A DNA stretch of 64,000 bases. Source: Saccharomonospora azurea NA-128 (GTDB lineage: Bacteria; Actinomycetota; Actinomycetes; Mycobacteriales; Pseudonocardiaceae). Position 1 is the first letter of the stretch. The number at the start of each line of letters is the position of its first letter. Of this stretch, positions 43,154 through 51,981 are shown one piece after another. The translations under genes and the position numbers were made by a program. Location of the stretch: NCBI RefSeq assembly GCF_000231055.2, contig NZ_CM001466.1, forward strand, positions 450,866 through 514,865. Reading direction: 5' to 3'. Below the pieces are notes generated by a model. The model had not been told where the DNA came from, did no database searches, and worked only from the letters and a program-made list of their open reading frames with translations.

Positions 43154-45154
43154 GTGGCTTCGTTCTCCACTGTCACACCGACGCGCTCGGCTCCCACCCG
43201 ATCGGTTGTGGCGCCTGTACGGCGAACCCGGTTGCTTGCGCTGCCCGAAGTGCGATGGGCGGCTGCGGCGCTGGTGCTGTTCCTGGCCGGGCTGGCAGTC
43301 CAGCTGCTCGGTGGGCCGTCGTGGTTCTGGTGGGCGCTGTACCTGGCCTGCTATGTGACCGGCGGGTGGGAGCCGGCTCTGGCAGGGTTGAAAGCCCTCC
43401 GCGAGAAGACGCTGGATGTGGACCTGTTGATGGTCGCCGCCGCGGTCGGGGCTGCCTCGATCGGACAGGTGATGGACGGCGGTCTACTGATCGTCATCTT
43501 CGCCACCTCGGGCGCGCTGGAGGCGCTGGCCACCGCGCGGACTGAAGACGCTGTGCGGGGGCTGCTGGGCTTGGCGCCGGACACCGCGACCCGGCTTACC
43601 GGCGACGGTGGCGAGGAGAGCGTGCAGGCCGCTGACCTGGAGGTCGAGGATCTGATTCTGGTCCGGCCGGGCGAGCGGATCGCCGCCGACGGTGCCGTGG
43701 TGGCCGGGGCGAGCGAGGTCGACCAGGCCACGATCACCGGGGAGCCGCTGCCGGTGGACAAGACCACCAGCGACGAGGTGTTCGCCGGCACCTTGAACGG
43801 CACGGGGTCGCTGAGAGTGCGGGTGAACCGGCGCGCCGAGGACTCCGTGGTGGCCCGGATCGCCACCATGGTGGAGCAGGCCAGCCAGACCAAGGCCAAG
43901 ACCCAGCTGTTCATCGAAAAGATCGAGCAACGCTACTCGGTGGGCATGGTCGCGGCCACCATTGCCGTGTTCGTGATCCCGCTGTTGCTGGGCGAGGCAC
44001 TGCAGGAGTCGCTGCTGCGGGCGATGACGTTCATGATCGTTGCCTCGCCCTGCGCCGTGGTACTGGCCACCATGCCGCCACTCCTGGCGGCCATCGCCAA
44101 CGCCGGACGCCATGGTGTGCTGGTCAAGTCCGCAGTGGTGATGGAACAACTGGGCACCACCACGCGGGTCGCCTTCGACAAGACCGGCACGCTCACCCAC
44201 GGCACTCCAGAACTCACCGAGATCCGCCCGCTGCGCGGTACCCGATTCACCGAAGAGCAGCTGCTGCGGCTGGCCGCCGCCGCCGAACACCCCAGCGAGC
44301 ATCCGCTCGCCGCCGCGATCGTGCGTGCTGCGCGTCACCGTGGCCTTGATCTGCCCTCCGCCGACGAGTTCTCCGCCCGGCCCGGCCGGGGGGTCGCCGC
44401 TCTGATTGAGGACCACTTCATCCAGGTCGGCTCTCCCGCCGCGCTGCTCCCCACTATCGACGGCACGGCCACCGCCGCTGTCGAGGAACTCCAGCAGCGC
44501 GGGCACACCGCCGTGGTCGTACTCTGCGAGTACCGCCCGATCGGCGTCCTCGGCATCACCGACCAGGTGCGGGCCGAATCCGCCTCCACCGTCGCTGCAG
44601 TGACCCGGTTGACCGGCGCCGACCCCGTGCTGCTCACCGGCGACAATGCCGCCGCCGCCGTCCGGCTCGCGCAGCAGGTCGGTATCACCGACGTGCGCGC
44701 CGAGCTGCTGCCCGACGACAAGGTCACCGCCGTCCGCGAACTCGAAACCGATGAGCAGCGAGTGGCCGTGGTCGGTGATGGCATCAACGACGCTCCGGCC
44801 CTGGCCGCCGCGCACGCCGGGATCGCGATGGGCGGAGCGGGCTCCGACCTCACCGTGCAGACCGCCGACGCCATCGTGGTCCGCGACGACCTCACCGCCA
44901 TCCCCGCCGTCATCGCCCTGTCCCGCCGCGCCCGCCGTGTCGTGATCGCCAACCTCATCATCGCCGCCACCTTCATCATCGGCCTCGTCCTCTGGGACCT
45001 CATCGGCACCCTTCCACTCGCGCTCGGCGTGGCCGGGCATGAAGGCTCCACCGTCATCGTCGGGCTCAACGGCCTACGCCTGCTGCGCCGCGGCGCCTGG
45101 CGCCGCGCGAGCCAACCGGCGCAGTCGGCCAATGCGGCCGGTAGTCGGTCGTGA
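43154..45154 (+). CDS. P1B-4 ATPase (CtpD-like, Co/Ni/Fe export)
   Basis: 666 residues from GTG 43154. No N-terminal metal-binding domain and a reduced helix set. Blocks: ITGEPLPVD, VASPCAVVLATMPP (SPC metal site), [27 protein letters not shown], and near the C-terminus GVAGHEGSTVIVGLNGLRLL. The SPC together with HEG(S/G)T in the last helices is diagnostic of P1B-4 pumps, which export Co(II), Ni(II) or Fe(II). Regulated divergently by the NmtR-like repressor. Confidence 0.93.
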   Translation: MASFSTVTPTRSAPTRSVVAPVRRTRLLALPEVRWAAAALVLFLAGLAVQLLGGPSWFWWALYLACYVTGGWEPALAGLKALREKTLDVDLLMVAAAVGAASIGQVMDGGLLIVIFATSGALEALATARTEDAVRGLLGLAPDTATRLTGDGGEESVQAADLEVEDLILVRPGERIAADGAVVAGASEVDQATITGEPLPVDKTTSDEVFAGTLNGTGSLRVRVNRRAEDSVVARIATMVEQASQTKAKTQLFIEKIEQRYSVGMVAATIAVFVIPLLLGEALQESLLRAMTFMIVASPCAVVLATMPPLLAAIANAGRHGVLVKSAVVMEQLGTTTRVAFDKTGTLTHGTPELTEIRPLRGTRFTEEQLLRLAAAAEHPSEHPLAAAIVRAARHRGLDLPSADEFSARPGRGVAALIEDHFIQVGSPAALLPTIDGTATAAVEELQQRGHTAVVVLCEYRPIGVLGITDQVRAESASTVAAVTRLTGADPVLLTGDNAAAAVRLAQQVGITDVRAELLPDDKVTAVRELETDEQRVAVVGDGINDAPALAAAHAGIAMGGAGSDLTVQTADAIVVRDDLTAIPAVIALSRRARRVVIANLIIAATFIIGLVLWDLIGTLPLALGVAGHEGSTVIVGLNGLRLLRRGAWRRASQPAQSANAAGSRS

Positions 45155-45212
45155 AAGGCGGTGTAGTTGCGACAGGCCGGCGCATCTCACGTCTGACCGG
45201 CGACCGCCGGTG

Positions 45213-45231
45213 TACTATCGACCATCGTAGT
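45213..45231 (+). promoter_or_regulatory. BlaI-like operator candidate
   Basis: TACTATCGACCATCGTAGT is an imperfect dyad 33 bases before the CPVC membrane protein gene. The sequence TACTATCGA and the following TTTTGGGG are shared, with one gap, with the site at 50962 before the M56 gene. Its arms are spaced slightly wider than in the other copies. Confidence 0.5.
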
Positions 45232-45263
45232 TTTGGGGCCACGGTGGAAGGGGAGATGGCACG

Positions 45264-45749
45264 GTGATGCAGTTGCAGCACGTCGACAACGCTGCCGGCG
45301 AGCAGGTGCGGGAGGCAGCCGACACACGGCCGTGGCGGTGGGGTAGGGGAGTCGGAGTGGCGCTGCTGAGCGCCCTCATCGTGGGTGTGCCGACCGATGT
45401 GATCGACACCGGCTGGTTCACCAGGATGACCCCGGTGCGCTGGTGGGAGTACCCTGCTCTGGCTCTGACGGTTTTGCTGACCGGGCTATGGTTCGCGATC
45501 GTTCCCCAGGTCGCGAACACCCGTGGCCAGAGGCGGGTCCTGGGTTCTTCGCTGCTCTCGGCGTTCGCCGTGGGATGCCCGGTCTGCAACAAGCTCGTCA
45601 TCGGCGTGCTCGGGGTCTCCGGTGCGTTGGGAGTGTGGGCACCCATCCAGCCGGTCCTCGCGGTGATCTCGCTGTCCGCGCTTCTCGTGGCCGTGGTCGT
45701 ACGGTGGCGTGGGCGCATGTGCGCCACCGAGGGTTGCCGGCCTTCTTGA
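45264..45749 (+). CDS. membrane protein with CPVC motif
   Basis: 161 residues, about four membrane helices. FAVGCPVCNKLVIGVLGVSG carries a CxxC at a membrane boundary, followed by a last helix (VISLSALLVAVVVRW) and a cytoplasmic CATEGC tail with two more cysteines. The CPVC and tail cysteines suggest thiol redox or soft-metal passage. I recognise the general type in actinomycetes but cannot name it. GGGGAG lies 8 bases before GTG 45264; ATG 45267 is the alternative. Confidence 0.6.
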   Translation: MMQLQHVDNAAGEQVREAADTRPWRWGRGVGVALLSALIVGVPTDVIDTGWFTRMTPVRWWEYPALALTVLLTGLWFAIVPQVANTRGQRRVLGSSLLSAFAVGCPVCNKLVIGVLGVSGALGVWAPIQPVLAVISLSALLVAVVVRWRGRMCATEGCRPS

Positions 45750-45816
45750 ACGGCCGCGCGCGGGTTCACCGGCTCCGAGATGTCTACCGCTGCTACACCT
45801 TCTGGGTGTCGGAAAA

Positions 45817-45859
45817 CGTAGCCTGCCGTCCGTGACGCTGTCGTGGACGGCAGGCTACG
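45817..45859 (+). terminator. strong stem-loop terminator
   Basis: CGTAGCCTGCCGTCC and GGACGGCAGGCTACG form a perfect 15-bp stem with a 13-base loop, about 70 bases after the CPVC gene. It lacks a T-run. It could terminate from either side. Confidence 0.8.
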
Positions 45860-46008
45860 TCGGCCGACAGTCTCCGTAGTGACAATGCGTTCGAACAGCC
45901 GAAAGTGTGCTGATTTCTCGACCGTTCCTGTCTGACTTGCGACTCCGCTGGTTCTGAAAAGCCCTCGGGTGGACCATTGACTCCATACCCCACCCCCGCA
46001 TAGTGTTC

Positions 46009-46028
46009 CGTCACTCGATCGAGTGACG
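46009..46028. promoter_or_regulatory. 20-bp perfect palindrome before the ABC operon
   Basis: CGTCACTCGATCGAGTGACG is fully self-complementary without a spacer, 90 bases before the binding-protein gene. A gap-free palindrome of this size is typical of a dimeric regulator site (TetR, GntR or LacI type), not a terminator. The rest of 45860-46117 shows nothing else that I recognise. Confidence 0.6.
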
Positions 46029-46117
46029 AAAAGCACGACCGAACCGGCGAACCAACGGGCGGCCTTTGGCTCGCACCGTCTCGCCGCGGCTTTGCTGCCG
46101 AGAGGGAGGTCAAGGGA

Positions 46118-46946
46118 ATGTCACAAGTCGGGCGAATGAGAAAGGGGCTCGCGCTCCTGCTCACCATGGCCAGCGCCGTTCTCATGGGTTGCTCAGGCGG
46201 GGGATCCACCGATGTGTTGGCGGACGTGCGGGACAGCGGCACTTTGCGAGTCGCGCTGACCCAGGCCAATCCGCCGTTGGAACTTCCTGGACGACGGCAA
46301 GCCTGTGGGCTACGACGTCGACGTCGCGCATGAGGTGGCTCGCCGGATCGGAGTGGACAACGTCGAATTCGTGGCATCAAATTTCCAGAGCTTCATCGAA
46401 GGCGTTCGAGCGGAGCGCTTCGACATCGTGATCTCCGGTCAGACGATCACCGAGGAGCGCAAGCAGCAGGTTTCCTTCTCCAGGCCGTACCAAGTCAACG
46501 GCGTGGCGATCTTTGTTCCCAGCGGCGACCGTAGCATCGGTTCGCTGTCCGATCTGGAGGACAAGGTGGTGGCCGTGTCCGCCGGCACCACTCAGGAGCA
46601 GTTCGCCAGAGAGGAGATTCAGGGTGCGCAAGTCAAGACCTACCAAAACGCGACGCTGGGCTTGACTGATCTCGCCCGAGGCAATGCCGATGCGATGCTG
46701 GTCTCACGCTTCCAAGGCAGCTACCTGGCCAAGCAGAACGACCTGGCGGTCAAGCCGGTGGGTAAGCTGCTGGAAAGTGAAGTCAACGGGATGTCCTTCC
46801 GCAAGGGCTCTCCCGCGTTCAAGAAGGAGATCGACAAAGCGATCGCGAGCATGATCGCCGACGGCACGCTGAGTCGTATCTCGCAGCAATGGCTCGGGCT
46901 GGACATGGTGCCGGAGCTGAATGCCTTACCGCCGGAGCAGGGGTAA
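46118..46946 (+). pseudogene. amino-acid ABC transporter binding lipoprotein, one frameshift
   Basis: ATG 46118 follows GGGAGGTCAAGGGA. A lipoprotein signal (ASAVLMGCSGG) leads into RDSGTLRVALTQANPPLE. One indel near 46283 is needed to reach FLDDGKPVGYDVDVAHEVAR, and the protein then continues through FQSFIEGVRAERFDIVISGQ, FSRPYQVNGVAIFV and NADAMLVSRFQGSYLAKQND to a normal end. Corrected length about 275 residues, a family 3 polar amino-acid binding protein. Since the downstream genes are intact, a sequencing error is plausible. Confidence 0.85.
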
Positions 46947-46954
46947 GGGCAGCC

Positions 46955-47602
46955 ATGGACATGCTGGTCGATTCTTTCCCGATGTTGATCAAAGGTCTGG
47001 GTGTGACCCTGTTGCTCGGGGTGGTGTCGTTCGCGCTCGGCTCCGTGCTGGGCGCCCTCGTCGCTCTGGCCCGCATCTCGGATTTTCGAGTGTTCAGGGG
47101 TATTGCGATCATGTTCGTGTCGGTGTTCCGGGGCACCCCGCTACTGATTCAGATCATGATCATATACTTCGGTCTGCCGCAGCTCGGGGTGCAACTCGAA
47201 CCGATCCCGTCGGCGATTCTCGCGCTGAGCCTGTTTGCGGGGGCGTACCTCAGCGAGAACTTCCGCGGCGGCATCCTCGGTGTCGACAAAGGACAGTGGG
47301 AGGCCGCTTCCTCGATCGGAATGCCCTACTGGCGGACCTTCCGCCGAATCGTGTTCCCGCAAGCCATCAGGATCGCGACGCCCGCAGTGGGTGGGCGGTT
47401 CATCGCTTTGATGAAGGACACGTCGCTCGCCTCGGTCGTGACCGTTGTGGAGCTCACCCGAGTGGCGGAGAGCATCGGTAACGCGAACTTCCGGTACATG
47501 GAGGCGTTCCTGATGATCGGGGCCCTCTACTGGCTGATCAACACCTTGCTGTCCGTCGGGCAGGGAATGCTGGAGAGGCGAATGGGAAAGGCATACGCAT
47601 GA
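46955..47602 (+). CDS. polar amino-acid ABC transporter permease
   Basis: 215 residues from ATG 46955. Five helices. VSVFRGTPLLIQIMIIYFGL is the N-terminal family signature, and GAYLSENFRGGILGVDKGQW, then EAASSIGMPYWRTFRRIVFP, is the EAA loop contacting the ATPase. Likely homodimeric. Overlaps the ATPase gene by ATGA. Confidence 0.93.
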   Translation: MDMLVDSFPMLIKGLGVTLLLGVVSFALGSVLGALVALARISDFRVFRGIAIMFVSVFRGTPLLIQIMIIYFGLPQLGVQLEPIPSAILALSLFAGAYLSENFRGGILGVDKGQWEAASSIGMPYWRTFRRIVFPQAIRIATPAVGGRFIALMKDTSLASVVTVVELTRVAESIGNANFRYMEAFLMIGALYWLINTLLSVGQGMLERRMGKAYA

Positions 47603-48411
47603 CCACGGCCACGATCGAACTCACAGGCATCCGCAAGGCCTTCGGCGATCTGGAGGTACTGCGAGGCGTGGACCTCTCGGTGGAGCGTGGTGAGGTCGTC
47701 GTGCTCATGGGCCCGTCCGGGTCGGGCAAGACCACACTGGTGCGCTGCATGAACCTGTTGGAGGAACCTGATGCCGGCCACGTGCGGATCTGCGGTTGCG
47801 CTTTCCAGTGCGGTGTGCGGCGCGACCGTCGCGGGCGGGCAAGGTTGATGCAGCAGGTCCGGCAGCGGACGGGCATGGTGTTCCAGCAGTTCAACCTGTT
47901 CCCGCATATGACGGCCCTTGAGAACGTGATCGAGGGGCCCCGGCAGGTGCGGAGGCTGCCGGGCGCCGAGGCTGTGTCCCTCGGCGAGCGGTTGCTCGAC
48001 CGGGTCGGGCTGGCTGACAAGCGCGATGTGTATCCCTCACGACTGTCGGGCGGCCAGAAGCAGCGGGTTGCCATCGCCAGAGCGCTGGCGATGGAGCCGC
48101 AGGTGGTCCTCTTCGACGAGCCGACATCGGCGCTCGACCCGGAACTGCATGCCGAGGTGCTCCAGGTCATCCGGGAGTTGGCCGCTGATGGGATGACGAT
48201 GGTGATCGTCACCCACGAGACGCACTTCGCCCGTGACGTCGCCGATCGCATCGTGTTCATGGACGGTGGTGTGGTGGTCGAGGAGGCCGCACCCGAGACC
48301 TTCTTCACCACACCGGCCAAGGAACGGGTGCGCTCGTTCCTCCGGCTTGTCGATCACTCAGCACTGCCCACGGACGTTCCGGCCGCGCAGGTCGGTGAGG
48401 AGGTCATATGA
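47599..48411 (+). CDS. polar amino-acid ABC transporter ATP-binding protein
   Basis: 270 residues. Walker A GPSGSGKTTL, Q-loop MVFQQFNLFPHMTALENV, signature LSGGQKQRVAIARAL, Walker B VVLFDEPTSALDPE, H-loop VTHETHF. An insertion rich in Cys and Arg (RICGCAFQCGVRRDRRGRAR) between Walker A and the Q-loop is unusual in length and composition. Overlaps the class-V enzyme gene by ATGA. Confidence 0.95.
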   Translation: MTTATIELTGIRKAFGDLEVLRGVDLSVERGEVVVLMGPSGSGKTTLVRCMNLLEEPDAGHVRICGCAFQCGVRRDRRGRARLMQQVRQRTGMVFQQFNLFPHMTALENVIEGPRQVRRLPGAEAVSLGERLLDRVGLADKRDVYPSRLSGGQKQRVAIARALAMEPQVVLFDEPTSALDPELHAEVLQVIRELAADGMTMVIVTHETHFARDVADRIVFMDGGVVVEEAAPETFFTTPAKERVRSFLRLVDHSALPTDVPAAQVGEEVI

Positions 48412-49610
48412 CGGCGGCCGCGGTGCACACCTTCGACGTGGAGCGAGCGCGGCGGGAGACCCCGGGCTGCGAGAACGTCGTCCACCTCAACAATGCCGGT
48501 GCCGCCCTGATGCCGACGCCGGTGCTCGACCGTACCGTCACGCACCTGAAGCTTGAGGCTCGTGTCGGTGGTTACGAAGCCGCAGCGCTGGTCGCCGAGG
48601 AGATCGAGGACGTCTACGGTTCGGCGGCACGCCTGCTCGGCTGCCGTACCGACGAGATCGCCGTGGTCGACAGTGCGACCCGGGCCTGGGACATGGCCTT
48701 CTACTCCGTCCCGTTCCGTCCTGGTGATCGGATCCTGACGAGCGAGGCCGAGTACGCCAGTAACTTCATCGCCTACCTCCAGCTGGCGCAGCGCTACAAC
48801 CTGCGGGTCGATGTCGTGCCCAACGGCGAGTCCGGGCAGATCTCGGTGCCGAGGCTGCGCGACCTGATCGATGAGCGGGTGCGGCTCATCTCGCTGACCC
48901 ATGTCCCGACCAACGGTGGGCTGGTGAACCCCGCCGCCGAGGTGGGCAAGGTCGCCAGAGACGCCGGTGTGCTGTACCTGCTGGACGCCTGTCAGTCGGC
49001 GGGACAGATGTCGCTCGATGTCGACGAAATCGGCTGCGACATGGTGTCCATGACCGGCCGGAAGTACCTGCGCGGGCCCCGCGGCACGGGCCTGCTCTAC
49101 GTCCGGCGGGAAGTGCTCGACGAGCTGGCGCCGCCGATGCTCGATCTGCACGCCGCGACATGGGTTGCTCGCGACGAGTACCGGATACGTCCCGATGCCC
49201 GGCGTTTCGAGTCGTGGGAGTGCAACTACGCGGCCAAACTCGGCCTTGGCGCGGCGATCGACTACGCTCTCGGGTGGGGACTGGACCGCATCCGAGGGCG
49301 CGTATACGCGCTGGCCGACGAGCTCCGGCTGAGCCTGGCTCAGTTACCCCAAGTCACAGTTCACGACGCGGGCGTCGAACGGTGCGGGATCGTGTCCTTC
49401 ACGGTCGACGGCGTCGCGCCAGCCGACGTGCAAGCCGCGCTCGGCGCACACGGGATCAACGTCAGTGTGTCCAGAACCCCCTCGACGAGACTGGACATGG
49501 AGAATCGCGGGCTCGAGGAGCTCGTGCGCGCGTCGGTGCACTACTACAACACCTGCGAGGAGCTCGCGATGCTCTGCGACGTAGTACGCGACATCGGCCC
49601 CCGGCGTTAG
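48408..49610 (+). CDS. class-V aminotransferase / cysteine desulfurase-like PLP enzyme
   Basis: 400 residues. HLNNAGAALMP at the N-terminus, YLLDACQSAGQMSLDVDEIG with the PLP-binding Asp and Gln, and the Schiff-base lysine in SMTGRKYLRGPRGTGLLYV. No active-site Cys loop like that of IscS or SufS is visible. The closest general type is the EgtE-like or selenocysteine-lyase-like class V. Being the fourth gene of the transporter operon, it probably acts on the imported compound, possibly a sulfur-containing amino acid (inference). Confidence 0.85.
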   Translation: MTAAAVHTFDVERARRETPGCENVVHLNNAGAALMPTPVLDRTVTHLKLEARVGGYEAAALVAEEIEDVYGSAARLLGCRTDEIAVVDSATRAWDMAFYSVPFRPGDRILTSEAEYASNFIAYLQLAQRYNLRVDVVPNGESGQISVPRLRDLIDERVRLISLTHVPTNGGLVNPAAEVGKVARDAGVLYLLDACQSAGQMSLDVDEIGCDMVSMTGRKYLRGPRGTGLLYVRREVLDELAPPMLDLHAATWVARDEYRIRPDARRFESWECNYAAKLGLGAAIDYALGWGLDRIRGRVYALADELRLSLAQLPQVTVHDAGVERCGIVSFTVDGVAPADVQAALGAHGINVSVSRTPSTRLDMENRGLEELVRASVHYYNTCEELAMLCDVVRDIGPRR

Positions 49611-49779
49611 CCGGGCTGTGACGGACGTCGCGGTCCTTGTGCGGCCGCGGACAGGCTGGCTCGCGCTACGGGGTGAGTCGGTCGAGCCCGAAGGAATCCT
49701 CTCGCCAGTACGGCTCTCCGCGGACTACGCCGTTGTGGTTGCCGAGGCCATGGGCTAGGCAAGGCCGAGTCCGGTCGTG

Positions 49780-50733
49780 TCAGCCGCCGACCGGGCAGGC
49801 CAGCACCGCCAGGGCGAACAGCAGCGACGGGCCGGTCAAGAACGGGACGGCGGTGGCCAGGGCCCCGGCCGCACCACAGGACAGCGCTCTGCGGGCGCCC
49901 TCGGGTGCCTGCGCCACATGCTCCAGGCGAGCGAGCCGCACGCGGACCGTATCGCGCCCCATGGCCAGGGCCACGCTGGGCGCGTCATGCCCGGAGACAG
50001 CCAGCAGCGCGGCACGGACGGCAGCGGGGCCGCACACTCGAGTTGCCGACATGTCCGCGGCTAGTTCCACGAGCTCGCGGATGGCTGCTGGCGCCTGCCG
50101 GAATAGCGGAACGAACGGCAGCGTGCGCCGCAGGCTGTCCATAACCGCGATCAATAGGTGATGATGCCCTCTCAGGTGAGCACGCTCGTGCGCCAGCACA
50201 GCGGCAACCGCGTCGGCGGGCAGGTGCCGGGTCAGGCCTTCCGTCGCGATGATCACGCCAGGCCGGCCGAGAAGGCTGAACGCCAGCGGCCGGTCGTGCG
50301 CCAGCCAGAACGTGTTCGGCGTGGCCGCATCCGGCCACCCGGCCAATCGCAGCACCGAGAGCCGTTCGCGGCTTGCCCGCCGTAGCCGCAGCAGTTCGCG
50401 CGCCGTGACGACAGCGCAGCGCACGACGACAACCCCCAGCAGGGCGGCACTGGCGATACCCAGCAGGTCCTCGAACCGTGGTGGGGAGCCGTGCTGCAAG
50501 GCTGCCAGACATCGGTTCAACGTCCACGTGAGGGAATCGGCAGGCCCGTGGCCAGGCGTCAAAAGGAGGACAACGCCCGCCGTCCCGGCTGCCGCGACAC
50601 CCATGATCGACGCAAGCCAGGCGACGAGCAGGGACCGTGGGTCTCGGCGGCGGAGATCGACGCGTCGTAAGCCCTGGGGCACGAGCCATCCGGCCGTGAT
50701 GGTTCCCACCAGCAGAGCCAAAGCCAGCGTCAT
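49780..50733 (-). CDS. M56 (BlaR1-like) membrane metallopeptidase
   Basis: 317 residues from ATG 50733. Four membrane helices, and the zinc motif HERAH in AAVLAHERAHLRGHHHLLIA followed by ELAADMSATRVCG with the third-ligand glutamate. No penicillin-sensor domain, as in most actinomycete M56 proteins. It normally cleaves or controls a BlaI repressor encoded beside it. Here that partner is truncated (51009). A BlaI-like site lies at 50961 in its upstream region. Confidence 0.88.
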   Translation of the reverse strand: MTLALALLVGTITAGWLVPQGLRRVDLRRRDPRSLLVAWLASIMGVAAAGTAGVVLLLTPGHGPADSLTWTLNRCLAALQHGSPPRFEDLLGIASAALLGVVVVRCAVVTARELLRLRRASRERLSVLRLAGWPDAATPNTFWLAHDRPLAFSLLGRPGVIIATEGLTRHLPADAVAAVLAHERAHLRGHHHLLIAVMDSLRRTLPFVPLFRQAPAAIRELVELAADMSATRVCGPAAVRAALLAVSGHDAPSVALAMGRDTVRVRLARLEHVAQAPEGARRALSCGAAGALATAVPFLTGPSLLFALAVLACPVGG

Positions 50734-50960
50734 TGCCCGTTGGCCTTCCAGGAGAGCGCGTTGCGCAGGTGCACGGTGTCGTGCTTGGACGCTGTGTGAA
50801 AGAAGCGCCACAGCGCTCCCTCAGTGCTGCCAGAACAGGTCTCTCCGGCTTCGGCGGGCTCGTCTGCGCCCCACAGCACGTTCATCATCGGGTGTCCCGC
50901 CCGCCGAGCCTGAACATCGCGCCTCCCGCCATCTTGCTAACGAGATCCCCTGTCAAACGG

Positions 50961-50980
50961 CCTACTATCGATACTAGTGG
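50961..50980 (-). promoter_or_regulatory. BlaI-like operator candidate
   Basis: CTACTATCGATACTAGTGGT has arms ACTA and TAGT 7 bases apart. It lies 230 bases before the M56 start and 30 bases after the truncated blaI stop. The motif resembles those at 45213, 56640 and 63341. Confidence 0.6.
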
Positions 50981-51008
50981 TTTGGGGAGTGGCGACCGAG
51001 CTGTGCCG

Positions 51009-51152
51009 TCAGGACGGCAGTGTGGCAGCCAACACGGTGAGGGTGGCTGTCATCGTCGGCAGCCGCTTCAGGAGGTCGCGAACTTTAATCGGCTCTGCCG
51101 CATGCCAGAGCATCTCCACTACCGTGGCTTCGAGTTCACCGGGCCCGCGCAT
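51009..51152 (-). pseudogene. truncated BlaI/MecI-type repressor
   Basis: 47 codons from ATG 51152, with GAGGAGG 6 bases upstream. RGPGELEATVVEMLWHAAEP then IKVRDLLKRLP matches the first half of the BlaI winged helix. After that the sequence departs (TMTATLTVLAATLPS) and stops. The recognition helix and the C-terminal dimerisation domain with its cleavage site are lost, so it cannot repress. Confidence 0.75.
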
Positions 51153-51327
51153 GGCGCCTCCTCATAGGGAGTCATCCTACGGGGCGAAAGCTGCCGAGCC
51201 GGGTACCTGGACCTGCTCCAGGGAGCGCGTCAAGGCAATGTGTGGCTGAGCCCGGCGACGCCTGCCGCGGAAAGCCGGCCGTGGGGCGGTGCGGAAAGGC
51301 GTGCTTCCCGCACCGCCCATCGCCCGG

Positions 51328-51906
51328 TCAGTGCGGGAGGAGCCCCACCATCTCGCGGATTTCAGCGTCCTGCGCCTCGATGATGCGCTGGGCGAGTGCC
51401 TTGGCGTCGGCGTCGCTGCCTTCCTTCAGTTCTGTCTTGGCCAGCTCGATCGCGCCCTGATGATGCTGGATCATCATCTGCAGCCACATGACGTCGAACT
51501 CGGAGCCGGTCGCCTGTTCCAGCTGCCGCATCTCCTCTCCGCTCATCATCCCCGGCATGTCGGACTTGTCGGGGGCTGCAGGCGCGCCCCACTTCTTCAG
51601 CAACCCGGTCATCTGCTGGATCTCGGGATCCTGCGAGCCTGTGATCTGCTCAGCGAGGCTTTCCACATTCGGGTTGGTGGAACGCTCCAATGCCAGGTCG
51701 GCCATCTCCACTGCCTGCTCGTGATGCGGGATCATCTGTTGGGCGAAGGCGATGTCGCTGTCGTTGTGACTGCTCTGCTGAGCCTCGCCGGCCGCTGTCG
51801 GTGGCGTGCTCCGGCTCGAGTCCACGGCGGACGTATCGCCGGTGCCGCAGGCCGTTGTGAGGGCGAGGACGGCAGCCGCGCTCGCCCCGATGAGGTATTT
51901 CTTCAT
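51328..51906 (-). CDS. DUF305 lipoprotein
   Basis: 192 residues. Lipoprotein signal ASAAAVLALTTACGTG. Two repeats: FAQQMIPHHEQAVEMADLAL and WLQMMIQHHQGAIELAKTEL, joined by a Met/Asp segment (DKSDMPGMMSGEEM). Intact and best preserved of the three DUF305 genes. Preceded on the same strand by a DUF6153 gene. Confidence 0.92.
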   Translation of the reverse strand: MKKYLIGASAAAVLALTTACGTGDTSAVDSSRSTPPTAAGEAQQSSHNDSDIAFAQQMIPHHEQAVEMADLALERSTNPNVESLAEQITGSQDPEIQQMTGLLKKWGAPAAPDKSDMPGMMSGEEMRQLEQATGSEFDVMWLQMMIQHHQGAIELAKTELKEGSDADAKALAQRIIEAQDAEIREMVGLLPH

Positions 51907-51981
51907 CGGTGGTCTTGGTTCCTTCTGCGCTGCGTTGTCGGAGGACGATCGTCGTGAGGTCAGGGTGATGAACCGTGACCT

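Noticed and set aside
43484-45040. Long minus-strand open frame (over 500 codons) opposite the P1B-4 ATPase gene
   Set aside because: Same reason: the plus strand carries all P-type motifs and the antisense has low-complexity Gly/Asp/His composition.
45817-45859. Inverted repeat considered as an insertion-sequence end
   Set aside because: A 15-bp perfect hairpin with a 13-base loop placed after a gene fits a terminator, and no second copy is seen.
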